Shown: positions 25,525-37,467, counted from the stretch's first letter. The stretch: DNA of 64,000 nt from Shinella lacus (GCF_010994755.1 NZ_WHSB02000008.1:124001-188000), one strand, 5' to 3'. Numbers and translations are program-made. Notes: generated by a model from the sequence alone, not told the origin.

Positions 25525-26244
25525 ATGTCCCTGTTGCAGCTCGACAGCGTCTCCAAGCGGTTCGGTGCCCTCACGGTCGCCGATGCGATCAGCCTCACCG
25601 TGGAAAACGGTGAGGCGCTCGGCATCATCGGCCCGAACGGTGCCGGCAAGTCGACGCTGTTCAACCTGATCACCGGCACGATCGCGCCCGACAGCGGCGC
25701 GATCCGCTTTGCCGGGGCCGACGTCACGCGCACGCCGCCGATGGCGCGCTGTCTTTCCGGCATGGGGCGCACCTTCCAGATCCCGCAGCCCTTCGAGAAG
25801 CTGACTGTCTTCGAAAACCTGCTGGTCGCCGGCAGTTTCGGCGCAAGGCGCAGCGAGGCGGACGCCTATGACCACTGCGCCGAAATCCTCGTCGAGACGG
25901 GGCTGATCGACAAGGCCAACGTGCCGGCGGGCGGGCTCAGCCTGTTGCAGCGAAAACGCCTTGAACTTGCCCGCGCACTGGCCACCGAGCCGCGCCTGCT
26001 GCTGCTCGACGAGATTGCCGGCGGGCTGACGGAGGGCGAATGCCAGGCGCTCGTCGCCACCATCCGCGCCATCCACGCCAAGGGCGTCGCCGTCATCTGG
26101 ATCGAGCATGTGCTGCACGCATTGACCTCGGTCGTCGAACGCCTGCTCGTGCTGCATTTCGGCCGGGTGATCGGCATCGGCGCGCCGGCCGAGATCATGG
26201 CCTCGCGCGACGTGCAGGAAATCTACCTGGGGATCGAGATATGA
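25525..26244 (+). CDS. ABC transporter ATP-binding protein (LivG-like)
   Basis: This 239-residue ATPase has Walker A GPNGAGKSTLFN, Walker B LLLLDEIAGGLT and the LivG-type middle (MGRTFQIPQPFEKLTVFEN). The signature reads LSLLQRKRLELARAL, less standard than the LSGGQ of its partner. It pairs with the ATPase encoded directly after, whose ATG overlaps its stop (ATGA). Together they power the two permeases of the importer. Confidence 0.9.
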   Translation: MSLLQLDSVSKRFGALTVADAISLTVENGEALGIIGPNGAGKSTLFNLITGTIAPDSGAIRFAGADVTRTPPMARCLSGMGRTFQIPQPFEKLTVFENLLVAGSFGARRSEADAYDHCAEILVETGLIDKANVPAGGLSLLQRKRLELARALATEPRLLLLDEIAGGLTEGECQALVATIRAIHAKGVAVIWIEHVLHALTSVVERLLVLHFGRVIGIGAPAEIMASRDVQEIYLGIEI

Positions 26245-26960
26245 CGGCGCTTCTCGAAACGAAGGGCCTCAAGGCCTTCTACGGCGATTTCCAGGCGCTG
26301 TTCGGCGTCGATATCACCGTGGCCGAGGGCGAGACCATCGCCATCATCGGCGCCAACGGGGCCGGCAAGACGACGCTGATGCGGGCGCTGTCCGGCGTGC
26401 TCACAAACGCGCCCGACAGCGTGTTCTGCCGCGGTGAGGCCGTGGGTGCTCTCGCCGCCCCGGACATTCTCGCCCGCGGCATCGCCATGGTGTCGGAGGG
26501 GCGGCGGCTGTTTCCCTCACTGACGGTGGAGGAAAACCTCATGATCGGCGCCTATGGCAAGCGGCGCGGTGCCTGGACGCTTGCGACCGTCTATGATCTC
26601 TTCCCCATCCTCAAGGAGCGCCGCGCCAACCCGGCTACTGCGCTGTCCGGCGGCCAGCAGCAGATGGTGGCGATCGGCCGGGCGCTGATGGCAAACCCGG
26701 ACGTATTGCTCTGCGACGAGATCAGCCTCGGCCTTGCTCCCGTCGTTGTGCGCGACATCTATGCCGCCTTCCCGCGCATCCGCGAAAGCGGCGCCGCCAT
26801 CGTCATCGTCGAGCAGGATATCGGCCAGGCGCTGAAGGTGGCGAACCGCGTCTATTGCATGATGGAGGGGCGCATCACGCTTTCCGGCCGGCCGGAGGCG
26901 CTGAGCCGCGCGGCAATCCACGCAGCCTATTTCGGAGCGCAAAGCCATGACCATTCTTGA
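26241..26960 (+). CDS. ABC transporter ATP-binding protein (LivF-like)
   Basis: The protein has 239 residues, with Walker A GANGAGKTTLMR, Q-loop region GIAMVSEGRRLFPSLTVEEN, signature ALSGGQQQMVAIGRALM and Walker B LLCDEISLGLAP. This is the smaller LivF-type ATPase that forms a heterodimer with the LivG-like protein. The start ATG lies in the stop of the previous gene, and its own end overlaps the following permease start by 14 bases. Confidence 0.9.
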   Translation: MTALLETKGLKAFYGDFQALFGVDITVAEGETIAIIGANGAGKTTLMRALSGVLTNAPDSVFCRGEAVGALAAPDILARGIAMVSEGRRLFPSLTVEENLMIGAYGKRRGAWTLATVYDLFPILKERRANPATALSGGQQQMVAIGRALMANPDVLLCDEISLGLAPVVVRDIYAAFPRIRESGAAIVIVEQDIGQALKVANRVYCMMEGRITLSGRPEALSRAAIHAAYFGAQSHDHS

Positions 26961-27810
26961 TACGATCGTGCAGGGCGTGCTGCTCGGCGGGCTTTACGCG
27001 CTGTTTGCCGCCGGCCTCAGCCTGGTCTTCGGCATCATGCGGCTGGTCAACCTCGCCCATGGCGACCTCATCGTGCTCGCCGCCTTCCTCATCCTCGTCC
27101 TGGTGAACGGGCTCGGCCTCAACCCCTTCCTCGCCGTGCTGATCGTCATGCCGCTGATGTTCATCGCAGGCTATGCATTGCAGGCAGTGCTTTTGAACCG
27201 GACGCTGGGCAAGGACGTGCTGCCGCCGCTGCTCGTGACTTTCGGCCTGTCGATCGTGCTGCAGAACGCCCTGCTGGAAGGTTTTTCCGCCGATAGCCGC
27301 CGCATCTCCGCCGGCGCGCTCGAAACGGCCTCCATCAACCTCGGGGCCGTTACCATCGGCCTGATGCCGCTGATGGCCTTCCTCTCGGCGGTCGCCGTCA
27401 TCGTCGGGCTGAACCTCCTGATCTACCGCACCGCGCTCGGCCGCGCCTTCCGCGCCACCTCCGACGATCCGGTGACGGCGGGCCTGATGGGCATCCGTCC
27501 GCGGCAGGTTTTTGCCGTGGCGACCGGGCTTGCCATGGCGGTGGTGGCGATCGCCGCGCTCTATCTCGGCACGCGCGCCAATTTCGACCCGACCGCCGGG
27601 CCGGCGCGGCTGATCTATGCCTTCGAGGCAGTGATCATCGGCGGCCTCGGCTCGCTCTGGGGCACGCTGGCCGGCGGCGTCATCCTCGGCGTGGCGCAGA
27701 CGCTGGGCGCCGCCGTCAATCCGGAATGGCAGATCCTCTCCGGCCACCTCGCCTTCCTCGCCGTTCTCCTGATCCGGCCGCGCGGCCTCTTCCCGCGCGC
27801 CGTCGACTGA
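26947..27810 (+). CDS. ABC transporter permease (LivH-like)
   Basis: This 287-residue hydrophobic protein of the BPD_transp_2 family starts TILDTIVQGVLLGGLYALFA and includes GIMRLVNLAHGDLIVLAAFL, the conserved N-terminal region of LivH. About eight membrane segments are visible, with a cytoplasmic ATPase-contact loop around TALGRAFRATSDDPVTAGLM. It forms the channel with the LivM-like subunit encoded nine bases downstream. Confidence 0.9.
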   Translation: MTILDTIVQGVLLGGLYALFAAGLSLVFGIMRLVNLAHGDLIVLAAFLILVLVNGLGLNPFLAVLIVMPLMFIAGYALQAVLLNRTLGKDVLPPLLVTFGLSIVLQNALLEGFSADSRRISAGALETASINLGAVTIGLMPLMAFLSAVAVIVGLNLLIYRTALGRAFRATSDDPVTAGLMGIRPRQVFAVATGLAMAVVAIAALYLGTRANFDPTAGPARLIYAFEAVIIGGLGSLWGTLAGGVILGVAQTLGAAVNPEWQILSGHLAFLAVLLIRPRGLFPRAVD

Positions 27811-27819
27811 GGTATCCCG

Positions 27820-28902
27820 ATGACCATCGCCATCCCCTCCCTCAAGGTCGAAACCCGCACCAGGGCCTCCTCGGTCTCGCGGCTCATAGCGCTCGCCGTG
27901 CTGGCGCTCGGCCTTGCCGCGCCCTTCCTCGTCTCGCGCGGCGCGGTGCAGGACCTGTTCTTCATCCTCACCATGCTGGTTCTCGCGCAGAGCTGGAACC
28001 TCTTGGCGGGTTATGCGGGCCTCATCTCCGTCGGCCAGCAGGTTTTCGTCGGTTTTGGCGCCTATGCGATGTTCGGCGCGGTCATCCTCTTCGGCATCGA
28101 TCCCATCCCGGCGATCCTGATTGCCGGGGTGCTCTCCGCACTGCTCGCCATACCCACCGCCTTCTTCACCTTCCGCCTCTACGGCCCCTATTTCGCCATC
28201 GGCACCTGGGTCGTGGCGGAGGTGGTGCGGCTGCTGCTTGCGCAGTGGAAAACGCTCGGCGGCGGCACGGGCACCTCGCTGCCGCGCGAGGCGGTGCGCG
28301 ACATGGCAGGCGTCGGGCTGCTGCGCGATCTCTTCGGCATGAAACCGGCGCAAGCGAGCGACGCGATCACCTACTGGCTGGCGCTCATCCTCGCCGCCGC
28401 CACCATCGGCTTCATCTACCGTCTTTTGCGCAGCAAGCAGGGGCTCGGCCTTGCCGCCGTGCGCGACAACGAGCAGGCGGCGCGCGCCGTCGGCGTCGAT
28501 GCGCGGCGCATGAAGGCGATGGTCTACCTCGCCACCGCCTTCATGACGGGGCTCGCGGGCGCGCTGATCTATGTGCAGAAGGCCCGTATCTCGCCGGATG
28601 CCGCCTTCTCCGTCACCGACTGGACGGCCTATGTCATCTTCATCGTCGTCATCGGCGGCATCGGCACCATCGAGGGGCCGATCCTCGGCGTCATCCTGTT
28701 CTTTCTGTTGCAGAACCTGCTCGCCGACTACGGCTCCTGGTATCTGCTGATGCTCGGCCTTGCCGGCATCCTCACCATGCTTTTCGCGCCGCGCGGCCTC
28801 TGGGGCGCCTTCTCCGACCGCACCGGCATCCAGCTCTTTCCGGTCCGCCGCACACTCGTCGGCGGCCCGTCTGTCCATCAGGGAGGATCATCACATGGCT
28901 GA
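27820..28902 (+). CDS. ABC transporter permease (LivM-like)
   Basis: The 360-residue permease has the LivM core SWNLLAGYAGLISVGQQVFV and the coupling loop KQGLGLAAVRDNEQAARAVG, with about nine hydrophobic helices. The last eight bases overlap the start of the flavin hydroxylase gene, tying transport and catabolism into one transcript. Substrate specificity is set by the binding protein and is inferred to be an aromatic acid or phenol. Confidence 0.9.
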   Translation: MTIAIPSLKVETRTRASSVSRLIALAVLALGLAAPFLVSRGAVQDLFFILTMLVLAQSWNLLAGYAGLISVGQQVFVGFGAYAMFGAVILFGIDPIPAILIAGVLSALLAIPTAFFTFRLYGPYFAIGTWVVAEVVRLLLAQWKTLGGGTGTSLPREAVRDMAGVGLLRDLFGMKPAQASDAITYWLALILAAATIGFIYRLLRSKQGLGLAAVRDNEQAARAVGVDARRMKAMVYLATAFMTGLAGALIYVQKARISPDAAFSVTDWTAYVIFIVVIGGIGTIEGPILGVILFFLLQNLLADYGSWYLLMLGLAGILTMLFAPRGLWGAFSDRTGIQLFPVRRTLVGGPSVHQGGSSHG

Positions 28903-30649
28903 CATCACCACGGACGTGCTCATCATCGGCACCGGCCCCGCCGGCTCCGCCACCGCGGCGCTGCTTTCGAGCTACGGCGTCGAGAACATGGTGATCAACC
29001 GCTACCGCTGGCTCGCCAACACGCCGCGCGCCCACATCACCAACCAGCGCACCATGGAAGTGCTGCGCGACCTCGGCCGCGAGGTGGAGGACGAGGCCTA
29101 TATGTACGCCGCCGAGCAGGACCTGATGGGCGAGAACGTCTTCTGCACCGCGCTTGCCGGCGAGGAAATCGGCCGCATGAAGAGCTGGGGCAAACATCCC
29201 GTCTCGCGCGCCGAACACCAGCTCTCCTCGCCGAGCCACATGAACGACCTGCCGCAGACCTTCATGGAGCCGCTGCTGTTCAAGACCGCCTGTTCGCGCG
29301 GCACGCAGGCGCGCATGTCCACGGAGTATGTCAGCCACGAACAGGATGCCGACGGCGTCACCACCACCTGTCTCGACCGGCTGACCGGCAAGACGCTGAC
29401 CGTGCGCTCGAAATATCTCGTCGGCGCGGATGGCGGCAATTCCAAGGTCGCCGAACATGCGGGGCTCTCCTTCGAGGGCCGCATGGGCGTCGCCGGCTCG
29501 ATGAACATCCTCTTCGAGGCCGCCCTGTCGCGCTACGTCGCGCACCGTCCCTCGGTGCTCTACTGGGTCTTGCAGCCGGGCGCCGATGTCGGCGGCATCG
29601 GCATGGGGCTGGTGCGCATGGTGCGGCCCTGGCACGAATGGCTGATCGTCTGGGGTTACGACATCAACCAGCCGGCCCCATCGGTGGACGAGGCGCATGC
29701 GAAAAAGGTGGTGCGCGATCTCGTCGGCGTCGCCGATCTCGACGTGACGATCAAGTCGGTCTCCACCTGGACCGTCAACAACATGTATGCGACCACCCTT
29801 TCGAACGGCCGCGTCTTCTGCATGGGCGACGCCATCCACCGCCATCCGCCGTCGAACGGGCTCGGCTCCAACACCTCGATCCAGGATGCCTTCAACCTCG
29901 CCTGGAAGCTCGCCTTCGTGCTGAAGGGCCAGGCGGGCGAAGGGCTGCTCGACAGCTACCAGGCCGAGCGCGCGCCGATCGCCAAGCAGATCGTTACCCG
30001 CGCCAACAGGTCGATCGAGGAATTCGGCCCGATCTTCAAGGCGCTCGGCCTGCTCGATTCCATCGACCCGGTGAAGATGCAGCAGAACATGGATGCCCGC
30101 TGCAACAACACGCCGGCCGCCGAAGAACAGCGCGCCGCCATCCGCACGGCGATCGCCGCGAAAGTCTATGAATTCGACGCCCATGGCGTGGAGATGAACC
30201 AGCGCTACCGCTCGGTTGCCGTGGTGAGCGACGGCGAGCCCGAGCCCGCCTTCGAAAAGGACCCGGAGCTGCATTTCCAGCAGACCACCTGGCCCGGCGC
30301 CCGTCTGCCGCATGCCTGGGTGTTCGCCGAGGATGGCAGGAAGGTCTCGACGCTGGACCTCGCCGGCCACGGCCGCTTCACCGTGCTGACCGGCATTGGC
30401 GGGCAGGGCTGGATCGAGGCGGCGAAGGTGGTCGGCCGCGAGCTAGGCATCGAGATTGCGGCGCATGCCATCGGCCCGCGCCAGAACTGGCAGGATTTCA
30501 CCGGCGACTGGGCCAATCTGCGCGAGGTGCGCGACGGCGGCGTCGTGCTGGTGCGCCCGGACCACCATGTCTGCTGGCGGCAGGCGGATGGCGCTGGCGA
30601 TCCCGTTGCGGAGCTTCGCCGGGTCATGACCGCCGTTCTGGGAAAGTGA
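28895..30649 (+). CDS. Class A flavin aromatic hydroxylase (TfdB-like phenol/resorcinol hydroxylase)
   Basis: This 584-residue FAD monooxygenase shows GTGPAGSATAALL for the FAD ADP moiety, the DG motif LVGADGGNSKVAEHAG and the GD motif FCMGDAIHRHPPSNGLG. A thioredoxin-like C-terminal domain follows from about residue 430. This layout fits phenol-hydroxylase-type enzymes such as TfdB, which use NAD(P)H and oxygen to add an ortho hydroxyl. Placed with hydroxyquinol dioxygenases, it probably turns resorcinol or a related substituted phenol into hydroxyquinol. Confidence 0.85.
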   Translation: MADITTDVLIIGTGPAGSATAALLSSYGVENMVINRYRWLANTPRAHITNQRTMEVLRDLGREVEDEAYMYAAEQDLMGENVFCTALAGEEIGRMKSWGKHPVSRAEHQLSSPSHMNDLPQTFMEPLLFKTACSRGTQARMSTEYVSHEQDADGVTTTCLDRLTGKTLTVRSKYLVGADGGNSKVAEHAGLSFEGRMGVAGSMNILFEAALSRYVAHRPSVLYWVLQPGADVGGIGMGLVRMVRPWHEWLIVWGYDINQPAPSVDEAHAKKVVRDLVGVADLDVTIKSVSTWTVNNMYATTLSNGRVFCMGDAIHRHPPSNGLGSNTSIQDAFNLAWKLAFVLKGQAGEGLLDSYQAERAPIAKQIVTRANRSIEEFGPIFKALGLLDSIDPVKMQQNMDARCNNTPAAEEQRAAIRTAIAAKVYEFDAHGVEMNQRYRSVAVVSDGEPEPAFEKDPELHFQQTTWPGARLPHAWVFAEDGRKVSTLDLAGHGRFTVLTGIGGQGWIEAAKVVGRELGIEIAAHAIGPRQNWQDFTGDWANLREVRDGGVVLVRPDHHVCWRQADGAGDPVAELRRVMTAVLGK

Positions 30650-30657
30650 GGCGCGCG

Positions 30658-31548
30658 ATGCAAGAGCATGAAAAGGGTTTCTTCACGGAAGAGAATTCCG
30701 TGGAAGTCGTCGCCGGCCGCAACCGCAATGCCAAGGACGCGCGGCTGAAGGCCATCATGGAGGTGGTGACGCGCAAGCTGCACGAGGCGGTGAAGGAGAT
30801 CGAGCCGACGCAGGAGGAGTGGATGGAAGCGATCCTCTTCCTCACCCGCACCGGCCAGATGTGCAACGAATGGCGGCAGGAGTTCATCCTGCTCTCCGAC
30901 ACGCTCGGCGTCTCGATGCTGGTCGACGCCATCAACAATCGCAAGCCTTCCGGCGCCTCGGAAAGCACCGTGCTCGGGCCGTTCCATGTGCAGGACGCGC
31001 CGGAACTGCCGATGGGCGCCAACATCTGCCTCGACCAAAAGGGCGAGGACATGGTGATCTCCGGCCGCATCAGCGACACCGCCGGCCGACCGATCGAAGG
31101 CGCGGTGCTGGATGTCTGGCAGGCCAACGACGAGGGCTTTTATGACGTCCAGCAGCTCGGCATCCAGCCGGAATTCAACCTGCGCGGCGTTTTCCGCACG
31201 GGGGCGGACGGACGCTACTGGTTCCGCGCCGTCAAGCCGAAATATTACCCGATCCCGCATGACGGCCCGGTCGGCCAGATGCTGAACCACCTCGGCCGGC
31301 ATCCGTACCGCCCCGCGCACCTGCACTTCATCCTCAAGGCCGATGGCTTCGAGACGCTGATCACCCACATTTTTGATCCGCACGATCCCTATATCGAATC
31401 CGATGCGGTCTTCGGCGTGAAGCAGAGCCTGCTCGCTGATTTTCGCCTTGTCGACGATGCGGCGCGGGCGACGGGGTACGAGTTCGAGGGGTCGTTCTGG
31501 GAGGTGGAGTATGATTTTGTGCTGGCGGGCAAGGGCGAGGCGGCTTGA
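30658..31548 (+). CDS. Hydroxyquinol 1,2-dioxygenase (second copy)
   Basis: This second intradiol dioxygenase, of 296 residues, keeps the same iron ligands at the same positions as the copy at 22268: Tyr162 (EGFYDVQQ), Tyr197 (KYYPIPHDGPVG), His221 and His223 (RPAHLHF). The ATG at 30658 was chosen over a GTG at 30646 because GTGAGG lies just upstream. It immediately follows the hydroxylase that would make its substrate. The two copies differ throughout their N-terminal domains, so they may prefer different catechols or be produced under different conditions. Confidence 0.88.
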   Translation: MQEHEKGFFTEENSVEVVAGRNRNAKDARLKAIMEVVTRKLHEAVKEIEPTQEEWMEAILFLTRTGQMCNEWRQEFILLSDTLGVSMLVDAINNRKPSGASESTVLGPFHVQDAPELPMGANICLDQKGEDMVISGRISDTAGRPIEGAVLDVWQANDEGFYDVQQLGIQPEFNLRGVFRTGADGRYWFRAVKPKYYPIPHDGPVGQMLNHLGRHPYRPAHLHFILKADGFETLITHIFDPHDPYIESDAVFGVKQSLLADFRLVDDAARATGYEFEGSFWEVEYDFVLAGKGEAA

Positions 31549-31567
31549 GCGGCGTGGGCGTTTGACA

Positions 31568-31720
31568 CCCCCCTCTGCCCTGCCGGGCATCTCCCCCACA
31601 AGGAGGGAGATTGGCTGGGCGCGCGGGCATCTCTTCATCTGCAACGTAGCGATAGGCGGGACATAGCCGCGATTCAATCTCCCCCCTTGTGGGGGAGATG
31701 TCCGGCAGGACAGAGGGGGG
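31568..31720. repeat. Palindromic repeat element, copy 2 (RIME-like)
   Basis: This 153-base copy has the same ends as copy 1 (CCCCCCTCTGCCCTGCCGGG and GGCAGGACAGAGGGGGG). The inner hairpins read CCCCCACAAGGAGGG and CCCCCCTTGTGGGGG, a co-varying change from CTCAAG to CACAAG and CTTGTG. It lies between the convergent dioxygenase and epimerase genes and may end both transcripts. Confidence 0.8.
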
Positions 31721-31743
31721 TGCCTAAGGCGCCCCTGTCAGCC

Positions 31744-32754
31744 TCACCCCCGCCACTCCCGATACCACTCCACGAACGCCGCAATGCCCTCCTCCAGCTC
31801 CACGCTCGGCGTAAACCCGGTGAGGCTGTGCAACAGATCGGTCGAGGCGAAGGTGCGGGGGACGTCGCCTTGTTGCATGGGCATGTAGTTGCGCGTGGCG
31901 GGGCGGCCGAGGGCTTTTTCGATCGTTTCGATGAAGGCCATCAGTTCCACCGGGTGGCCGCCGCCGATATTGACCACGCGGAAGGGCGCCTGCGCCGAGA
32001 GCGTATCGAAGAGGCCGGGCGTCGTGATGCGGCTTGCCTCCACCGGCACGACGTTGGCAAGGCGGACGATCGCCTCGACGAGGTCGTCGATATAGGTGAA
32101 GTCGCGGCTCATATTGCCCTGGCCGTAGACGTCGATCGCGCGGTCGCTGAGGATGGCGTCGGCGAACTTGATCGGCGCCATGTCCGGCCGGCCCCAGGGG
32201 CCGTAGACCGTGAAGAAGCGGAAGGCCGTCGTCGGCACCTTGTACAGATGGGCGTAGGAATGCGCCATCAGCTCCATGGATTTCTTCGAGGCCGCATAGA
32301 GCGTCATCGGCTCGTCGGCGCGGTCGCCCTCGGCAAAGGGGATTTTTTCGTTGGCGCCGTAGATCGAGGAGGTCGAGGCGAGCAGCAGGTGGCGCGGCTG
32401 GAGCGCTTTTGCCAATTCCAGCACATTCCACGAGCCGACGAGGTTGGAATTCACATAGGCGCCGGGATTTTCCAGGCTGTAGCGCACGCCCGCCTGCGCG
32501 GCGAGGTGGATGATCACGTCCGGCCTTTCGAGGGCGGCGGCCGCCTCCAGTGCCGAGCGGTCCTCCAGCATGCCGGTCACTTGGCGGAAGCCGTCACGGG
32601 GCGTGAGCAGCGCGAGGCGCGCCTCCTTCAGGCGCACGTCGTAATAGGGCGTCATGCCGTCGAAGCCCGTCACCGAATGGCCGTCGTCGAGCAGGCGCCG
32701 CGCGAGGTGGAACCCGATGAAACCCGCGGTGCCCGTGACGAGGAAATGCGTCAT
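31744..32754 (-). CDS. lpsL: UDP-glucuronate 4-epimerase
   Basis: The 336-residue short-chain dehydrogenase/epimerase has the NAD-binding [14 protein letters not shown], the catalytic Ser-Ser in ASTSSIYG and YAASKKSME (Tyr-x-x-x-Lys). It also has [12 protein letters not shown], characteristic of enzymes that interconvert UDP-glucuronate and UDP-galacturonate. It overlaps the UDP-glucose dehydrogenase gene by four bases and follows it in transcription. The same rkpK-lpsL order is known in Sinorhizobium meliloti, where the products supply uronic acids for LPS and capsule. Confidence 0.88.
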   Translation of the reverse strand: MTHFLVTGTAGFIGFHLARRLLDDGHSVTGFDGMTPYYDVRLKEARLALLTPRDGFRQVTGMLEDRSALEAAAALERPDVIIHLAAQAGVRYSLENPGAYVNSNLVGSWNVLELAKALQPRHLLLASTSSIYGANEKIPFAEGDRADEPMTLYAASKKSMELMAHSYAHLYKVPTTAFRFFTVYGPWGRPDMAPIKFADAILSDRAIDVYGQGNMSRDFTYIDDLVEAIVRLANVVPVEASRITTPGLFDTLSAQAPFRVVNIGGGHPVELMAFIETIEKALGRPATRNYMPMQQGDVPRTFASTDLLHSLTGFTPSVELEEGIAAFVEWYREWRG

Positions 32755-34094
32755 TGCGCCGCCTCGGCGATCGGTACGACCATGGGCGACGTGCCGCGGC
32801 CGATGCCGACATAGGCGAAGCCATGGCGCTTGACCTCGTCCGGCTTGTAGACATTGCGGAGATCAACGACGAGCGGCCTGCCCATGCTGGTCCTCAGCCG
32901 CTGGAAATCCAGCGCGCGGAACTGGTTCCATTCGGTGACGATGACCAGCGCGTCGGCGCCCTCGGCAATGTCGTAGGGCGAGGTGCCGTAGGAAATATTG
33001 TCGAGCATGGCGCGGGACGCCTCCATGCCTTCCGGATCATAGGCGAAAACCTTCGCGCCGCCGTCCTGCAAAGCCTGGATGATCGAGATCGACGGCGCGT
33101 CGCGCATGTCGTCGGTCTCCGGCTTGAAGGTGAGGCCGAGCACGGCGATCTTCTTGCCGCGCACGTCGCCGTTCAGCGCAGAGATGACCTTGCGGGCCAT
33201 GGCGCGCTTGCGCGTGTCGTTGATGGCGATGGTCGTTTCGATGAGGCGCACGGGGCTGTCATTGTCCTGCGCCGTCTTCACCAGCGCCAGCGCGTCCTTG
33301 GGAAAACACGAGCCGCCATAGCCCGGGCCGGCATGCAGGAATTTGCCGCCGATGCGCCCGTCGAGGCCGATGCCGCGGGAAATCTCCTGAACGTCGGCGC
33401 CGACCTTTTCGCAGAGGTCGGCGATCTCGTTGATGAAGGTGATCTTCATCGCCAGGAAGGCGTTGGCGGCATATTTGGTGAGTTCGGAGGTGCGTCGGCT
33501 GGTGAAGAGCAGTGGCGACTGGTTGAGGTAGAGCGGCCGGTAAACCTCTGTCATCACGTCGCGGGCGCGCTCGTCCTCGATGCCGACGACGATTCGGTCC
33601 GGCCGCTTGAAATCGCTGATCGCGGCCCCCTCGCGCAAGAATTCCGGATTGGAAACGACGGCGACATCGGCGTCGGGCCGGGTTTCGCGCATGATGCGCT
33701 CCACCTCGTCGCCGGTGCCGACAGGCACGGTCGATTTGGTGACGACGACGGTGAAACCCTTGACAGATTGGGCGATTTCACGGGCGGCAGCGTAGACATA
33801 GGAAAGGTCCGCATGGCCATCGCCGCGGCGCGACGGCGTGCCGACCGCGATGAAGACGACATCGGCATCGCCGACCGCGCCGGCAAATTCCGTGGTGAAG
33901 GAGAGCCGCCCTGCCTTGACGTTCTCGGCCACCAGCGCATCGAGCCCCGGCTCGAAGATCGGGATCTCGCCGCGGTTCAGCGCCTCGATCTTCGCTTCCG
34001 CCTTGTCGATGCACACGACGGTATGGCCGAAATCCGCAAAACAGGCGCCGGATACCAGCCCCACATAACCGGAACCAATCATCGCGATCTTCAT
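32751..34094 (-). CDS. rkpK: UDP-glucose 6-dehydrogenase
   Basis: The 447-residue enzyme oxidises UDP-glucose to UDP-glucuronate with two NAD. It shows [20 protein letters not shown] at the N-terminus, the catalytic Cys in [14 protein letters not shown], and [18 protein letters not shown] in the C-terminal domain. The ATG at 34094 has GGAG nine bases upstream; a five-residue longer form is possible. It is co-transcribed with the epimerase. The symbol follows the S. meliloti rkpK-lpsL arrangement. Confidence 0.9.
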   Translation of the reverse strand: MKIAMIGSGYVGLVSGACFADFGHTVVCIDKAEAKIEALNRGEIPIFEPGLDALVAENVKAGRLSFTTEFAGAVGDADVVFIAVGTPSRRGDGHADLSYVYAAAREIAQSVKGFTVVVTKSTVPVGTGDEVERIMRETRPDADVAVVSNPEFLREGAAISDFKRPDRIVVGIEDERARDVMTEVYRPLYLNQSPLLFTSRRTSELTKYAANAFLAMKITFINEIADLCEKVGADVQEISRGIGLDGRIGGKFLHAGPGYGGSCFPKDALALVKTAQDNDSPVRLIETTIAINDTRKRAMARKVISALNGDVRGKKIAVLGLTFKPETDDMRDAPSISIIQALQDGGAKVFAYDPEGMEASRAMLDNISYGTSPYDIAEGADALVIVTEWNQFRALDFQRLRTSMGRPLVVDLRNVYKPDEVKRHGFAYVGIGRGTSPMVVPIAEAAQ

Positions 34095-34240
34095 GCTGGT
34101 CTTCTCCAAACGGGACTCTGTGGCGGCTGTGCTACCCGCCGATCGTCACAGATAGAATACAATGCCGGGCAAAGCACGGAACGATGTCGGCTTCAAGCGG
34201 AATGCGGGCGGTATGTGGTGACGGGCGGTGCGCGTTGCCA

Positions 34241-34393
34241 CCCCCCTCTGGCCTGCCGGGCATCTCCCCCTCAAGGGGGGAGATTGGATGGAGCACCGGC
34301 TCGCCCCATCTTTGGCGTTTCAATTTGAGCAAGATTCCTGCCACTTGCCGATCTCCCCCCTTGAGGGGGAGATGGACGGCAGGCCAGAGGGGG
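34241..34393. repeat. Palindromic repeat element, copy 3 (RIME-like)
   Basis: This 153-base copy lies in the 308-base gap (34095-34402) upstream of rkpK and downstream of a glycosyltransferase gene on the same strand. Its right end has one G fewer than the others. In the rest of the gap I see no further feature; the rkpK promoter must lie between about 34095 and 34240 but no clear hexamers stand out. Confidence 0.8.
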
Positions 34394-34402
34394 ATGCTGC
34401 CC

Positions 34403-35365
34403 CTACCAGGACTTCCAAGCCAACAGCAGCCCGCCATCCCCCGCCTCCGCCGCCCTGCACGCCGTCTCCACGTCCGAAAACGGCGCCCCCCGCGGCAGTT
34501 CCGCGGCGATGATCGCCGCGTCCGCCAGCGTCAGCGAGCCGCCGCGGGCGATGACGGTGAAGAGGAGCGGGCCGGTCGACCACCAGGCGGGGGCGTCCGG
34601 CATGCTCTCGATGGCCTTGGGCAGGGCGTCGTTGAGGCGCAGGATGATCGGGTGGTGCGCTGGCGCGGCGAGGAAGGAATTGGCGAGCAGCAGGCTGCCG
34701 CGGCCGGTCTGGCGCGGCACGGCCTCGGCCATGGCGATGAGGCCGGTCATCGGCAGGATATCGTGGAAGCCGATATCGGTGCGGGCCGGATACCAGTCGC
34801 AATCGAGATAGATGCCGCCCTCCTGCTCCAGGAGCAGATAGCGCGCGACATCCACCGCGCCCGGATAATCGCCCTGTTCCAGCATCGCCCGGAAGGCGGC
34901 GTTCTCGAAGACGCCGGCGGTTTCGAGATCCTTTTCGCGCCAGAGGAAATGGCCGTAGCCATGGGTCTTGGCATGGCGCGCCCAGGCCTCGGTCGAGGGC
35001 GGAATGGGGCCGTCGCCGATCCACACCTGGTGGATGATCGGCGGGATCGACGTGCGGTTGGCCTCGGCGATCGCGCGGCGCTCGGTGGAGGTGAAGGCGG
35101 CGAAGGGCGCGAGTACCGCCGGATCGGGCACGAGATGATACTGGTAGCCGATGCGTTTCAGCGGGTCGCGCTCGGCCTTGGCGAGCTTCAGGAAGGCCGA
35201 ATGCAGGCGGCGCGGCAGGCCGAGCGCGGTCTGAGGCCCGAGCGCGGAACGCTCCGGATCGCGCCCCACGGCCTCCAGCACCGCGCGCGCCGCATCAAAA
35301 GCGCCGGCATCGCGCTGTGCGGCGGCTTTTTCGAGTTCCGCGTTCAATCGTTGCTTGGCTGACAT
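34403..35365 (-). CDS. Glycosyltransferase with DXD sugar-binding region (GT32-like)
   Basis: The 320-residue protein shows [16 protein letters not shown] near residue 108, then [20 protein letters not shown] with the metal-binding DCD (DXD) motif, both typical of Gly_transf_sug / GT32-type enzymes (GT-A fold). The ATG at 35365 is preferred over a TTG one codon upstream. These enzymes transfer a hexose from a nucleotide sugar in LPS or capsule assembly. Location near rkpK-lpsL supports a surface-glycan role; acceptor and sugar are unknown. Confidence 0.8.
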   Translation of the reverse strand: MSAKQRLNAELEKAAAQRDAGAFDAARAVLEAVGRDPERSALGPQTALGLPRRLHSAFLKLAKAERDPLKRIGYQYHLVPDPAVLAPFAAFTSTERRAIAEANRTSIPPIIHQVWIGDGPIPPSTEAWARHAKTHGYGHFLWREKDLETAGVFENAAFRAMLEQGDYPGAVDVARYLLLEQEGGIYLDCDWYPARTDIGFHDILPMTGLIAMAEAVPRQTGRGSLLLANSFLAAPAHHPIILRLNDALPKAIESMPDAPAWWSTGPLLFTVIARGGSLTLADAAIIAAELPRGAPFSDVETACRAAEAGDGGLLLAWKSW

Positions 35366-35397
35366 CAATCTGTCCTAAGGAGGCGCCGGTGCACGGC

Positions 35398-35415
35398 AAT
35401 ATGGACTGTCATATT
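35398..35415. promoter_or_regulatory. Inverted repeat in divergent intergenic region
   Basis: Perfect arms AATATG (35398-35403) and CATATT (35410-35415) with a six-base spacer lie 33 bases from the glycosyltransferase start. They are in the 188-base gap shared with the oligopeptide-type importer operon. This could be an operator for either side. Nothing else in the gap is distinctive apart from an A-rich stretch near 35470. Confidence 0.3.
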
Positions 35416-35553
35416 CGGTCCGCGCCCGAGCAACGACAACCCCAAACCTGCCGTAAAGTAAGGCGTGGACAGAAAAAAATACGCGCGCTAGTGTCAAGGC
35501 GGGGAACAAGAAAAAGCCGTATGGATAAATATCCGACAGGCGAGAAAGTACAT

Positions 35554-37463
<1,910 letters not shown>

Positions 37464-37467
<4 letters not shown>

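Noticed and set aside
23089-26157. A very long open frame on the minus strand across the maleylacetate reductase and importer genes
   Set aside because: It is antisense to two well-recognised genes, rich in Arg/Gly/Asp/His as expected from reversed GC-rich codons, and matches no family.
26875-28878. A long minus-strand frame opposite the two permease genes
   Set aside because: Highly charged, repetitive Glu/Asp/Arg composition with no domain; it mirrors hydrophobic permease codons.
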